DNA of 64,000 bases, from the NCBI RefSeq assembly GCF_000721265.1, contig NZ_JOFZ01000001.1:124001-188000 (forward strand). Direction: 5' to 3'. Of this stretch, positions 17,172-26,513 are shown in pieces. This stretch comes from Streptomyces sp. NRRL F-5126 (lineage in GTDB: Bacteria; Actinomycetota; Actinomycetes; Streptomycetales; Streptomycetaceae). Within the stretch, counting starts at the first letter, position 1, and each line of letters opens with the position of its first letter. The notes below the pieces were generated by a model. That model was not told the DNA's origin and did not search any database. It worked only from the letters and a program-made list of their open reading frames with translations. Made by a program: the position numbers and the translations under genes.

Positions 17172-18557
17172 GTGGCCCATGTCTTCCTTTCCTACGTGCG
17201 CGAGAACAGCGACGTGGTGGATCGCCTGGCGGACGCGCTGAGGGCCTTCGGCATCGAAGTCTGGCTGGACCGGGACCGCCTGCGGCCGGGTAGCCGCTGG
17301 AGCGACGCCATCCGCGGGGCGATCGCCGACGGGGCATTCTTCATCGCCTGCTTCTCCGAGGAGTACTTCCAGCGTGAGAAGACCTATATGAACGAGGAAC
17401 TCACCCTCGCTGTGGAAGAGTTGAGGCAACGCCCGGTCGACCGGTCCTGGTTCATCCCGGTGCTGCTCGACGACTGCGCCCTGCCGGGCCGGAGCATCGG
17501 CGGCGGGGAGACGCTGCGTTCGATCCACGCTGTGTCCCTGCACCACGACTGGGACGAGGGGATCCAGCGCATCGTGTCCGTGATCAGCCCGCCTGCCGGT
17601 CTGATCCACCAGCTCGTGCGGCAGCTCTCCGCGGACTCCGCCCGGGCGCGGATCCGGGCAGCGGACAGTCTCGGACGGATGGGCAGCGCGGCCGAGCACG
17701 CCGTCCCGGACTTGCGGGCCCTGCTGTCGGACCCGAACGAGACGGTCCGCGCAGCCGCGGCCGATGCGTTGGGCAGCATCGGCGAGGTCGGCCAGGAAGT
17801 GGTCGTCCGGCTCCTCAGCATCACGGGCGACGACGGCCACCCCTCCTATCCGCGCGCCCACGCCAGTCGAGCCCTCATCAAGATCGGTGCGGCCGCTGTG
17901 CCCTACGTCATTGCCGCACTGGGAGAGCGCACCGGCCGCAATCGTGAGGCCGCCATAAAGACGCTGGCCGAGATGGGCGAGGTCGCGGTGCCCGCGGTCA
18001 CCGCCGCGCTGACCAGCGACAACGAAGCTGTCCGCGTCGGTGCCGCGGAGGTGCTCGGGAGAGCGGGAGCCCCGAGGCAAGATCCCGCACGGTCCGCGCT
18101 GCCCGGGCTGCTCCACATGCTGGCGTCAGAAGACGCGTTCGAAGCCGCGACGGCGGCCAACGCCCTTGGCACGTTGGGCGATCCCGCTGCGGTCCCCGCT
18201 CTCGTGAAGGCGCTCGCGGACAGCAACTACCTGTGCGGCTGCGCCGCTCTCGCCCTTGGCCGGATCGCCGTACCGGCCGCAATAGAGCCATTGGTCGGCC
18301 TGCTGCGCGATCCTGACAAGTTCTGGGTGCCCCGAGGGGCAGCCGCAGTGGCACTCGGCGACATGGGCACCGCTGCCCGGGAAGCGCTCCCGGCGTTGTC
18401 CGAGGCGGCGGAGTACGACACCGAGTCGCCGGGAGAGACGTGGCACGTACTGTGCCAGGAGGCGGTGGCTGACGCGATCAACCGCATCCGCGATCCGTCC
18501 GCCCCATCAGCCCTCACCGGGCACGGCTACCGGTACGAGATGTGGGGCCGGTACTGA
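17172..18557 (+). CDS. TIR-domain protein with HEAT repeats
   Basis: 461 aa. Residues 1-150 form a TIR domain: HVFLSYVRENSDVVDRL, then FGIEVWLDRDRLRPGSRW, AFFIACFSEEYFQRE, and YMNEELTLAVEEL, where Glu75 or Glu76 fits the position of the catalytic Glu of TIR NADases. Residues about 165-450 are HEAT/PBS-type helical repeats of about 31-38 residues (VPDLRALLSDPNETVRAAAADALG and similar). There is no signal or TM, so it is cytosolic. Known: TIR domains in bacteria cleave NAD+ in several anti-phage systems, and HEAT arrays serve as sensors or scaffolds. No partner gene is adjacent. Start is GTG with GAGAGGAG upstream. Confidence 0.88.
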   Translation: MAHVFLSYVRENSDVVDRLADALRAFGIEVWLDRDRLRPGSRWSDAIRGAIADGAFFIACFSEEYFQREKTYMNEELTLAVEELRQRPVDRSWFIPVLLDDCALPGRSIGGGETLRSIHAVSLHHDWDEGIQRIVSVISPPAGLIHQLVRQLSADSARARIRAADSLGRMGSAAEHAVPDLRALLSDPNETVRAAAADALGSIGEVGQEVVVRLLSITGDDGHPSYPRAHASRALIKIGAAAVPYVIAALGERTGRNREAAIKTLAEMGEVAVPAVTAALTSDNEAVRVGAAEVLGRAGAPRQDPARSALPGLLHMLASEDAFEAATAANALGTLGDPAAVPALVKALADSNYLCGCAALALGRIAVPAAIEPLVGLLRDPDKFWVPRGAAAVALGDMGTAAREALPALSEAAEYDTESPGETWHVLCQEAVADAINRIRDPSAPSALTGHGYRYEMWGRY

Positions 18558-18607
18558 GCCGCGAGCGCGCTGCCGCAGCGAAGCGGCGGCCGCCGGACCA
18601 CTGGGGT

Positions 18608-19432
18608 TCACGTGCCGCACTGCCGCAGCATCATGGACTTGTCCGCCGCCGTCACCGGGAGCTCGTACTTGAGCGACACCTGCGCGAAGCGCACCGCGTA
18701 CGAGCAGCGGATCGCCTTGTTCGGCGGAAGCCACGACGCGGGGCCCGAGTCGCCCTTCGAGCCATTGGTGGGCCCGTCGACGGGGATGAGGTTGAGCGGG
18801 TCGTTGGCGATCTGCTCCCGCCTGTCCTTCGTCCAGTGCGCGGCGCCCATCTGCCAGTCGTACGACAGCGGCATGACGTGGTCGATCTGCACGGCCGTCG
18901 CCTTGGTCTTGCGCCAGTGGATCGTCTCGGCCGTGTACGGGTCGTGCAGCGTCATCGACGTCACCACGCAGTCGGATCCTGACCGGTACCGCACGTCATG
19001 GCCGTCGCGTTTGAGCACGTCGTCGCGGGTGTCACAGCCGTTGTGCGCGTCCGGTACGCCGTTCGCCGAGTCCATCCACGCGTAGCCGAACGCGTCCCGG
19101 TCGTATCCCGTCTTCGGGCCGCGGCCCTTGGTGGCGACCTGGGATATCACGCGGCGCCCCCTCGCGAGGTCGGCGGCCGATGTGAGGGGTGCGAGGCCCG
19201 GCTTCGTGCCGTCCGGGTTGGCGAGCGGGCTGACGCCGAAGCCGCCGCCGGCATCAGCCGGTTCATCACCCCCGCCGGTCGGCGCCGCGGCACCGGGCGG
19301 CGGGGGCGACGGCGTGTCCGAGGCGCCGCCGCCCGCCAGGTCGGCCCTGCATCCGCCGATCAGCAGCGTCGCCGCCGCCACCGCGACGGCCGGTACCGCT
19401 CGCCGCCCGCGCACGTTCCGTCGTGGCGCCAT
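18608..19432 (-). CDS. Secreted or lipid-anchored HNH-type nuclease (DUF1524)
   Basis: 274 aa. The signal peptide ends in a lipobox (AAATLLIGGC, Cys about 28), followed by a Gly/Pro-rich linker to about residue 75. The nuclease domain carries AVQIDHVMPLSYDWQMGA, where the His of DHV is the general base, then ANDPLNLIPVDGPTNGSKGD with the second and third motif residues and a WLPPNKAIRCSY tail. This is the DUF1524/GmrSD C-terminal HNH-like family, common as exported nucleases in actinobacteria. Likely role: nutrient DNA degradation or competition outside the cell. GGGAGG precedes the ATG. Convergent with the TIR gene, 50 nt apart. Confidence 0.9.
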   Translation of the reverse strand: MAPRRNVRGRRAVPAVAVAAATLLIGGCRADLAGGGASDTPSPPPPGAAAPTGGGDEPADAGGGFGVSPLANPDGTKPGLAPLTSAADLARGRRVISQVATKGRGPKTGYDRDAFGYAWMDSANGVPDAHNGCDTRDDVLKRDGHDVRYRSGSDCVVTSMTLHDPYTAETIHWRKTKATAVQIDHVMPLSYDWQMGAAHWTKDRREQIANDPLNLIPVDGPTNGSKGDSGPASWLPPNKAIRCSYAVRFAQVSLKYELPVTAADKSMMLRQCGT

Positions 19433-19535
19433 CGCCCCGCCCCTCCCACGTCACCCGCTCCGCCCGGCCCTACGGATATCTGCTACCCGCCGGGGAGGAG
19501 CAACCGCACACGAACATTCGCACGATCGTTCGTCC

Positions 19536-22500
19536 TTACGAGCCCAGGATCGTCGCCAGGAACTCTCCCGTCCAGGAGAGCAGTTCTCGGCCCACCACGG
19601 GCTTGCCGCCGATCTTGCCGGTCGTCGGGCGCGGCACCAGGATCTGCTTCGCCGGCGCCTTGATGACGGTGCGCGGGTGCAGCCGCTTGAGGCGCAGCTC
19701 CTGCGACTCGCGCAACTCCACAGGAGCGAAGCGGATGTTGCTGCCCTGCAGCACGATCTCGGCCACGCCGCAGGCACGCGCCAGCATCCGCAGTCCGGCG
19801 ACGAGCAGCAGGTTCTCGACCGGCTCGGGCAACTTGCCGTAGCGGTCGGTCAGTTCCTCGCGCACCGCCTTGATGTCGTCCTCCGAGGACGCCGAGGCGA
19901 TCGCCCGGTACGCCTGCAGGCGCAGCCGCTCACCGGGCGCGTAGTCGTGCGGGACGTGCGCGTCGACGGGCAGCTCGATCTTGACCTCGATCGGCGGCTC
20001 CTCCTGCACCCCGCCGTCCACAGCGGCCCGGTAGTCGGCGACGGCCTCGCCGACCATCCGCACGTAGAGGTCGAAGCCGACGCCCGCGATGTGTCCCGAC
20101 TGCTCGCCGCCGAGCAGGTTGCCCGCGCCGCGGATCTCCAGGTCCTTCATCGCGACGTACATGCCCGCGCCCATCTCGGTGTGCTGCGCGATCGTCGCGA
20201 GCCGCTCGTGCGCGGTCTCCGTGAGCGGCTTCTCCGGCGGGTAGAGGAAGTACGCGTACCCGCGCTCGCGGCTGCGGCCCACGCGGCCGCGCAGCTGGTG
20301 CAGTTGGGAGAGGCCGAAGTTGTCGCCGCGCTCCACGATAAGGGTGTTCGCGTTGGCGATGTCGATGCCGGACTCCACGATCGTCGTGGAGACCAGCACG
20401 TCGAACTTCTTCTCCCAGAAGTCCACCACGACCTTCTCCAGGGCCTGTTCCGACATCTGGCCGTGCGCCGTCGCGATCCGCGCCTCGGGCACGATCTCGC
20501 GGAGCTTGGCCGCCGCGCGGTCGATGGACTCGACGCGGTTGTGGATGTAGAACACCTGGCCCTCGCGCAGGAGTTCGCGCCGGATCGCCGCGCCGATCTG
20601 CTTGTTCTCGTACGGGCCGACGAACGTGAGGACGGGGTGGCGCTCCTCGGGCGGTGTGGTGATCGTCGACATCTCGCGGATGCCGGTGACGGCCATCTCC
20701 AGGGTGCGCGGGATCGGTGTCGCGGACATCGTGAGCACGTCCACGTTGGCGCGCAGCTTCTTCAGCTGCTCCTTGTGCTCGACGCCGAAGCGCTGCTCCT
20801 CGTCGACGATGACGAGCCCGAGGTCCTTGAACTTCGTCTCCGACGAGAACAGCCGGTGCGTGCCGATGACGATGTCGACGGCGCCCTCGTGCAGCCCCTG
20901 GAGGGTGGCCTTCGCCTCCGTGTCGGACTGGAAGCGCGACAGCGCCTTCACGGACACGGGGAACTGCCCGTAGCGCTCGCTGAACGTCGCGAAGTGCTGC
21001 TGCACCAGCAGCGTCGTGGGCACGAGGACGGCGACCTGCTTGCCGTCCTGGACGGCCTTGAACGCGGCACGCACCGCGATCTCCGTCTTGCCGTAGCCGA
21101 CGTCGCCGCAGATCAGCCGGTCCATCGGGACCGTCTTCTCCATGTCGTCCTTGACCTCGGCGATGGTGGAGAGCTGGTCGGGCGTCTCGACGTAGGGGAA
21201 GGCGTCCTCAAGCTCGCGCTGCCACGGCGTGTCGGTGCCGAACGCGTGTCCCGGCGCCGCCATGCGCGCCGAGTACAGCTTGATCAGGTCGGCGGCGATC
21301 TCCTTGACGGCCTTCTTGGCGCGTGCCTTGGTCTTCGTCCAGTCGGCGCCGCCGAGCCTGTGCAGCGTCGGGGCCTCGCCTCCGACGTACTTGGTGACCT
21401 GTTCGAGCTGGTCGGTGGGGATGTAGAGCCGGTCGCCCGGCTGTCCGCGCTTGGCGGGCGCGTACTCCACGAGCAGGTACTCGCGGGTGGCGCCCTGCAC
21501 GGTGCGCTGCACCATCTCCACGTAGCGGCCCACGCCGTGCTGCTCGTGGACGATGTAGTCGCCGGCCTCCAGCGTCAGCGGGTCGATGGCCTTGCGGCGG
21601 CGCGTCGGCATCCGCGCGCCGTCCTTGCCCGCGGCCTTCTGCCCCGACAGGTCCGTCTCGGTGAGGACGGCGAGCCGCAGCGCCGGGTCGACGAGCCCGT
21701 TGTCGATGGAGCCGCAGGCCACGTGTACGACGGACGGGGCGATCTCGGTGAGCCCGCCCTGCTCGGGGGTGTCGAGGCGGGCGGCGATGCCCTCGCCGCG
21801 CAGCACCTCGACCGTGCGGGACGCGGTGCCGTGGCCCTCGGTGACGTAGACGGTGCGCCAGCCGTCGGAGAGCCACCCCTTGGTGTCGGCGAGTGCGCGC
21901 GCCGTGTCGCCGCGGTACGTCTCGGGCGCGTGCATGCCGAGGGTGAGGGTGTCGTCACCGTCGTCGGCGCCGTCGCCCGCGTCCAGGGCGAACGGGGAGA
22001 CCGACCACCACATCATGCCGATCTCGCGGGCGTGCTCGCGCACGTCGGCGACCGGCCAGAGGGAGGCCGCGCCGACATCGATGGGCGCGGCCGTCCCCGC
22101 GGGCCCCTCGTCGTCCTGGCCGCCCGCCATCGCGGTGGCGGCCCAGGAGGCCTGGAGGAACTCCTGGCTGGTGGCGACGAGGTCGGCGGCCCTGGTGCGC
22201 ACGCGCTCCGGGTCGCACACCACGGTCATGGCGCCCGCGGGCATCACGTCGAGCAGCAGCTCCATGTCGTCGACGAGGACGGGGGCGAGCGACTCCATGC
22301 CCTCGACGGCGATGCCCTCGGCGATCTTGCCGAGCAGCTCGCCGAGCTCGGGGTGGTCCTCCGCGAGGGCGGCGGCACGCGCCCGTACCTGCGCGGTGAG
22401 CAGCAGCTCACGGCACGGTGGCGCCCACAGGCCGTACTCGGCGACCTCGAGCGACCGCTGGTCGGCGATCTTGAAGTAGCGGATCTCCTCGACGTCGTCG

Positions 22501-23120
22501 CCCCAGAACTCCACCCGCAGCGGGTGCTCCTCGGTGGGCGGGAAGACATCGAGGATCCCGCCGCGCACGGCGAACTCGCCACGCTTCTCGACCAGTTCGA
22601 CGCGCGAGTAGGCGGCGGCCGCGAGCGCCTCCGTCACGTCCTGCAGGTCGGCGCTCTGCCCGGTGCGCAGCGCCACGGGCTCCAGGTCGCCGAGCCCCTT
22701 GACCTGCGGCTGCAGCACGGAGCGTACGGGCGCGACCACGACGGACACGGGCCCGGTGGCCGGGTCGTCCTGCGCGGGGTGGGCGAGCCTGCGCAGCACG
22801 GCGAGGCGGCGGCCCACGGTGTCGGAGCGCGGTGAGAGCCGCTCGTGCGGCAGTGTCTCCCACGACGGGTACTCCACGACGGCGTGCTCGTCGACGAGCG
22901 ACCTGAGCGCGGCGGCCAGGTCCTCCGCCTCGCGCCCGGTGGCCGTCACGGCCAGCACCGGCCGCTTGGCGTCGCGCGCGAGCGCGGCCACGGCGAAGGG
23001 GCGCGCGGCGGGCGGCCCGACGAGGTCGACGTGGTGGCGGTTCCCGTCGGCGGCGGCCTTGACCGCTTCCACGAGCGCCGCGTCGCGACCAACGGCGTCC
23101 AGCAGACCGTGCAGGCTCAT
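19536..23120 (-). CDS. mfd: Transcription-repair coupling factor Mfd
   Basis: 1194 aa, near the usual length. It frees stalled RNA polymerase and recruits UvrA. Order of domains: UvrB-like N-terminal region (1-350), the RNA-polymerase interaction region around EAGDYIVHEQHGVGRYVEM (about 520-540), then the RecG-like motor: Walker A as GDVGYGKTEIAVRAAF, DEEQ box VIVDEEQRFGVEHK, motif III LTMSATPIPRTLEM, motif VI QLRGRVGRSRERGYAYF, and the C-terminal TRCF domain. The start at ATG 23120 (MSLHGLLDAVGRD) agrees with family N-termini; its Shine-Dalgarno is weak. A longer in-frame extension is open but not conserved. Downstream of the ABC permease gene by 294 nt. Confidence 0.98.
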   Translation of the reverse strand: MSLHGLLDAVGRDAALVEAVKAAADGNRHHVDLVGPPAARPFAVAALARDAKRPVLAVTATGREAEDLAAALRSLVDEHAVVEYPSWETLPHERLSPRSDTVGRRLAVLRRLAHPAQDDPATGPVSVVVAPVRSVLQPQVKGLGDLEPVALRTGQSADLQDVTEALAAAAYSRVELVEKRGEFAVRGGILDVFPPTEEHPLRVEFWGDDVEEIRYFKIADQRSLEVAEYGLWAPPCRELLLTAQVRARAAALAEDHPELGELLGKIAEGIAVEGMESLAPVLVDDMELLLDVMPAGAMTVVCDPERVRTRAADLVATSQEFLQASWAATAMAGGQDDEGPAGTAAPIDVGAASLWPVADVREHAREIGMMWWSVSPFALDAGDGADDGDDTLTLGMHAPETYRGDTARALADTKGWLSDGWRTVYVTEGHGTASRTVEVLRGEGIAARLDTPEQGGLTEIAPSVVHVACGSIDNGLVDPALRLAVLTETDLSGQKAAGKDGARMPTRRRKAIDPLTLEAGDYIVHEQHGVGRYVEMVQRTVQGATREYLLVEYAPAKRGQPGDRLYIPTDQLEQVTKYVGGEAPTLHRLGGADWTKTKARAKKAVKEIAADLIKLYSARMAAPGHAFGTDTPWQRELEDAFPYVETPDQLSTIAEVKDDMEKTVPMDRLICGDVGYGKTEIAVRAAFKAVQDGKQVAVLVPTTLLVQQHFATFSERYGQFPVSVKALSRFQSDTEAKATLQGLHEGAVDIVIGTHRLFSSETKFKDLGLVIVDEEQRFGVEHKEQLKKLRANVDVLTMSATPIPRTLEMAVTGIREMSTITTPPEERHPVLTFVGPYENKQIGAAIRRELLREGQVFYIHNRVESIDRAAAKLREIVPEARIATAHGQMSEQALEKVVVDFWEKKFDVLVSTTIVESGIDIANANTLIVERGDNFGLSQLHQLRGRVGRSRERGYAYFLYPPEKPLTETAHERLATIAQHTEMGAGMYVAMKDLEIRGAGNLLGGEQSGHIAGVGFDLYVRMVGEAVADYRAAVDGGVQEEPPIEVKIELPVDAHVPHDYAPGERLRLQAYRAIASASSEDDIKAVREELTDRYGKLPEPVENLLLVAGLRMLARACGVAEIVLQGSNIRFAPVELRESQELRLKRLHPRTVIKAPAKQILVPRPTTGKIGGKPVVGRELLSWTGEFLATILGS

Positions 23121-23262
23121 GAAGAATTCCGTCCGGCAGGCAACACGAAGGACCCGACACGTGTCACGGGCCGGGGGTTCCAGGGTACGACTACGCCGCA
23201 CCCGGCCGCTCGGGCCGGGTCGCGCGGCCCCCGGCCGGGCCCGGGAGCGCAGCACGCACGCG

Positions 23263-23307
23263 CCCGCCCCCGGCCGGTGCGCCTGGTGGCGTCCGGCCGG
23301 GGGCGGG
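23263..23307 (-). terminator. Terminator hairpin after ABC permease gene
   Basis: Perfect 15-bp GC-only stem (23263-23277 with 23293-23307), 15-nt loop, about 110 nt downstream of the permease stop and before mfd. It probably separates the two transcription units. Confidence 0.75.
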
Positions 23308-23370
23308 TGCCCCTCCGTGGTTCCCACAGCGCCGCCGTCGGTCGGGCGGCGGCGCTCCCCCGGGGTGGGC

Positions 23371-23430
23371 TGTTCGGTGACGGACTGCTCGGTGACCAGT
23401 TGCTCGGTGACGTGCTACTCGGTGGCGATC
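23371..23430. repeat. Four 15-bp direct repeats across permease stop codon
   Basis: Four consecutive 15-nt units sharing T(G/A)(C/T)TCGGTGAC, the last decayed. In the permease frame they read ATE-stop, then HVTEQLVTEQSVTEQP. The TAG stop of the permease lies inside the array. Confidence 0.85.
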
Positions 23431-25997
23431 GCGTTCAGGACGTTCATGCGCCCCGCGCGGAACGCCGGGAACAGGGCCGCGAGCAGACCGACGAACGCCG
23501 ACGCCACGAAGACCCCGGCGATCGTGGGCCACGGGATGGACAGCACGTCGAGCCCCTCAAGCGCGAGGAGCTTCTGGGCCGCCGTGCCCCAGCCCATCCC
23601 GAGGCCGAGGCCGACCGCCGCGCCGAACAGGGCGATCACCACCGACTCGAGACGGATCATGCGGCGCAGCTGGCGGCGGGAGAGGCCGATGGCGCGCATC
23701 AGCCCGATCTCGCGCGTCCGCTCCACCACCGACAGGGCCAGCGTGTTCACCACTCCGAGCACCGCGACGACGATCGCCAGCGCCAGCAGGCCGTACACCA
23801 GGTTCAGCAGCTGCCCGATCTGGTCGCGCAGCGTCTTCTTGTAGTCGGTCTGATCGCGCACCGTGTACTGCGGATACGGCTTGAGGGAGTGCTTGAGCGC
23901 CGTGTACGCCTGCTTCTCCTTGCCGTCCTTGGCCGCCGCGAACATCATCATGTTTCCGGGCATGCGATCCGCCGGCACGTACCGGCGCGCCGTCGTGATG
24001 TTCGTGTACATCACGCCCGAGTCGATGACGCCGTCGTCGGAGGTGACGGCCGCGACCCTCAGGTGTGCCGTGCGGCCGCCCGCGAACGCGACGGTCAGCG
24101 TGTCGCCGGCCTTCACGTGCGCGGCCGTCGCGTACTTCTCCCCCACCGACATCGCGTTCTTTCCGTACGCGGCCTGAAGCGACCCCTGCTTCGTGTCGCG
24201 CCGCAGGTCGGACGCGTACGACGGGTCGGCGGCGACCAGCGGCGCGTGCTTCTTCACCGTGCCACCGGGCGCGGTGACGGTCGCGTCCATCGACTTGTAC
24301 CGCGTGACGTGGTCGAGGTACGGCGCCTTCTCCAGCGCCGCCTGCGCCTGCGGCACGATCGGCTGCCCCGTGTCGGACTGGACGATGAAGTCCGCGCCGA
24401 CCGACCTGTCGAGCTGGTCCGTCGCCGAGGCGACCATCGAGGAGCCCACCACGGACAGGCACGCCACCAGCGCGAGCCCGATCATCAGCGCCGCTCCGGT
24501 CGCCCCCGTGCGCCGCGGGTTGCGCAGCGCGTTGCGCTCCGCCATCCGCCCGACGGGACCGAACACCCGCAGCACGACAGCGCTCAGCAGCCGCACCACC
24601 ACGCCCGCGAGCAGCGGGCCGACCACCACGAACCCGATGAGCGTCGCCACGATGCCCAGGCCGAGGAACGGGGACGCCGCGCCCGCCCCGTCCTGCTGCG
24701 TCGACACGTACAGCGCCAGGCCGCCCGCCAGCGTGAGGACCAGGCCGAGGGCTCCGCGCACCCGGCCGGCGCGCCCGTCCGCCGGGGTGCCCGCGTCGCG
24801 CAGCGCCGCCATCGGCGAGATGCGCCCGCCGCGCCGCGCGGGGATCCACGCCGCCACGACCGTCACCACGATGCCGAGCAGCAGGCCCACCACCGGCGTG
24901 CGCCACGTCACGGTGAGGTCCTGCGTCGACAGGTCCATGCCCGCGGCGCCCATCACCTTCATCAGCAGCACCGCGAGGCCGACGCCCGCCGCGACCCCCG
25001 CCACGGAGCCCACGACGCCGAGCAGCACGGCCTCCGTCAGCACCGACCTGTTGATCTGCTTGCGGCTCGAACCGAGCGCGCGCATCAACCCGATCTCGCG
25101 GGTGCGCTGGGCGACCAGCATCGAGAACGTGTTGACGATCAGGAAGATGCCGACGAGAAACGCGATCCCGGCGAAGCCGAGCATCGCGTACTTGATCACG
25201 TCGAGGAAGGAGCCGATGTCCTTCTTGTTCGCGTCGGCCGCCTCCTTCTGCGTCTGGATCTTGTACGTGCCCGAGCCTGCGAGCGTCTTCGCGACGTCGC
25301 GTTTGAGGGCCGCGTCGCTGACGCCCTTGGCCGCCGTGACGTTGATGCTGGTGAACCGGTCGGTGGTGCCGAGGAGTTCGCGCTGCGCGCTGCGGGTGTC
25401 GAAGGTGACGATGGCCGCGCCCGGGTTCGTCACCTTGAACGTCGCGATGCCGGAGATCCGTGCGGAGAAGTCGCCGCCGGCCGTGATCGTGCGCAGTGTG
25501 TCGCCGATGGCCAGATGGTGTTTCTTCGCGGTGTCCGCGTCGACCATCACCTGGCCGCCGCGGGTGGGCCGGTGGCCCGACGTCACCTCCATCGAACGCG
25601 CGTCGGTGGACGTCCAGTTGCCGGCGATCGTCGGCGCACCGCTCGCCGCGCCGACGTTCTTGTCGTGGTCGTCGACGACGGTGACGCTCTGGCTGGAGAC
25701 ACCGCCCTCGGCGGATGCCACACCCTGCACCGCCCTGACCCGCGCGAGTACCGACGCGGGCAGCGAGTCCGGCTTGCCGGTCTCCGGCCCGGAGTCGCCC
25801 GCCGGCGCGTCCTTCGGGCCGACCGTCACATCGGACGCCGTCACCGCGAAGATCTTGTCGAACGTGGTGTTCATCGTGTCCGTGAACACGAGCGTGCCCG
25901 ACACGAACGCCACGGAGAGCAGCACGGCGACCGCCGAGAGCGCCATCCGCCCCTTGTGCGCCAGGAAGTTGCGCAGCGACGTCTTCAGGATCGTCAC
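23415..25997 (-). CDS. ABC transporter permease (MacB/FtsX type, two-domain)
   Basis: 860 aa. TM1 near residues 17-37 (ALSAVAVLLSVAFVSGTLVF) precedes a large extracytoplasmic MacB-PCD domain (about 40-255). A three-helix FtsX unit (about 260-395) has the coupling motif AQRTREIGLMRALGSSRKQI. A second TM pair follows, then a second periplasmic-type domain (490-720) and a second FtsX unit (730-850, ERTREIGLMRAIGLSRRQL). Such permeases work with a LolD/MacB-like ATPase to export lipids or peptides or to transmit signals. The GTG start overlaps the ATPase gene by GTGA, but that ATPase is broken here, so this permease lacks an obvious motor. A 15-bp repeat array spans its stop. Confidence 0.93.
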   Translation of the reverse strand: MTILKTSLRNFLAHKGRMALSAVAVLLSVAFVSGTLVFTDTMNTTFDKIFAVTASDVTVGPKDAPAGDSGPETGKPDSLPASVLARVRAVQGVASAEGGVSSQSVTVVDDHDKNVGAASGAPTIAGNWTSTDARSMEVTSGHRPTRGGQVMVDADTAKKHHLAIGDTLRTITAGGDFSARISGIATFKVTNPGAAIVTFDTRSAQRELLGTTDRFTSINVTAAKGVSDAALKRDVAKTLAGSGTYKIQTQKEAADANKKDIGSFLDVIKYAMLGFAGIAFLVGIFLIVNTFSMLVAQRTREIGLMRALGSSRKQINRSVLTEAVLLGVVGSVAGVAAGVGLAVLLMKVMGAAGMDLSTQDLTVTWRTPVVGLLLGIVVTVVAAWIPARRGGRISPMAALRDAGTPADGRAGRVRGALGLVLTLAGGLALYVSTQQDGAGAASPFLGLGIVATLIGFVVVGPLLAGVVVRLLSAVVLRVFGPVGRMAERNALRNPRRTGATGAALMIGLALVACLSVVGSSMVASATDQLDRSVGADFIVQSDTGQPIVPQAQAALEKAPYLDHVTRYKSMDATVTAPGGTVKKHAPLVAADPSYASDLRRDTKQGSLQAAYGKNAMSVGEKYATAAHVKAGDTLTVAFAGGRTAHLRVAAVTSDDGVIDSGVMYTNITTARRYVPADRMPGNMMMFAAAKDGKEKQAYTALKHSLKPYPQYTVRDQTDYKKTLRDQIGQLLNLVYGLLALAIVVAVLGVVNTLALSVVERTREIGLMRAIGLSRRQLRRMIRLESVVIALFGAAVGLGLGMGWGTAAQKLLALEGLDVLSIPWPTIAGVFVASAFVGLLAALFPAFRAGRMNVLNAIATE

Positions 25998-26513
25998 GAC
26001 GTACGCCCCCGCGCCTCGAAGTGCTTCATGCGGTCGAGCACCGACTCCGCGGTCGGCCGGAACATCTCGTCGACGATCCTGCCGTCCGCGAGGTACAGCA
26101 CACGGTCCGCGTACGACGCGGCGACCGGGTCGTGCGTGACCATCACGATGGTCTGGCCCAGCTCGTCGACGGACGTGCGCAGGAAACCCAGCACCTCGGC
26201 GCCCGCGCGCGAGTCCAGGTTGCCCGTCGGCTCGTCACCGAAGATGATCTCCGGGCGGGCGGCCAGCGCACGCGCCACGGCCACGCGCTGCTGCTGCCCG
26301 CCGGACAGCTGCGTCGGCCGGTGCTTCAGCCGGTCCGCGAGACCCACCGTCTCCACGACCCGCCGCAGCCACGCCTCGTCGGGCTTGCGGCCCGCGATGT
26401 CCATCGGCAGTGTGATGCGCCCCGTACGCCTTGACGACGCCCCGCGCCCGCGCCGCGACAGCCGTGGGCCCTCCCGTCCCCCCGCGCCTGGGTGTGCTCA
26501 CAGCCGTAGTCAC
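25994..26513 (-). pseudogene. ABC transporter ATPase, internal deletion with frameshift
   Basis: The 5' part (GTG at 26513) reads VAARARGVVKAYG, the normal start of a LolD/MacB-type ATPase. Right after the AYG codons the frame shifts near 26414-26420 into LPMDIAGRKPDE, which in intact homologues lies about 75-80 residues further on. The remaining 3' part is normal: signature LSGGQQQRVAVARAL, Walker B IIFGDEPTG, H-loop VMVTHDP. Walker A and the Q-loop are absent. A 136-aa fragment from ATG 26404 remains open but could not bind ATP. The stop overlaps the intact permease GTG. Either a real recent deletion or a sequencing/assembly fault; flanking sequence is clean. Confidence 0.85.

Noticed and set aside
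19128..22835. Plus-strand open frame of over 1200 codons opposite mfd
   Set aside because: It is the antisense shadow of mfd in GC-rich codon usage; composition is Arg/Val/Asp/His-rich and no motif is present.
23121..23414. Readthrough fusion of the ABC permease into mfd
   Set aside because: The frame is open after the TAG, but a strong hairpin at 23263-23307 and a normal Mfd N-terminus argue for separate genes.
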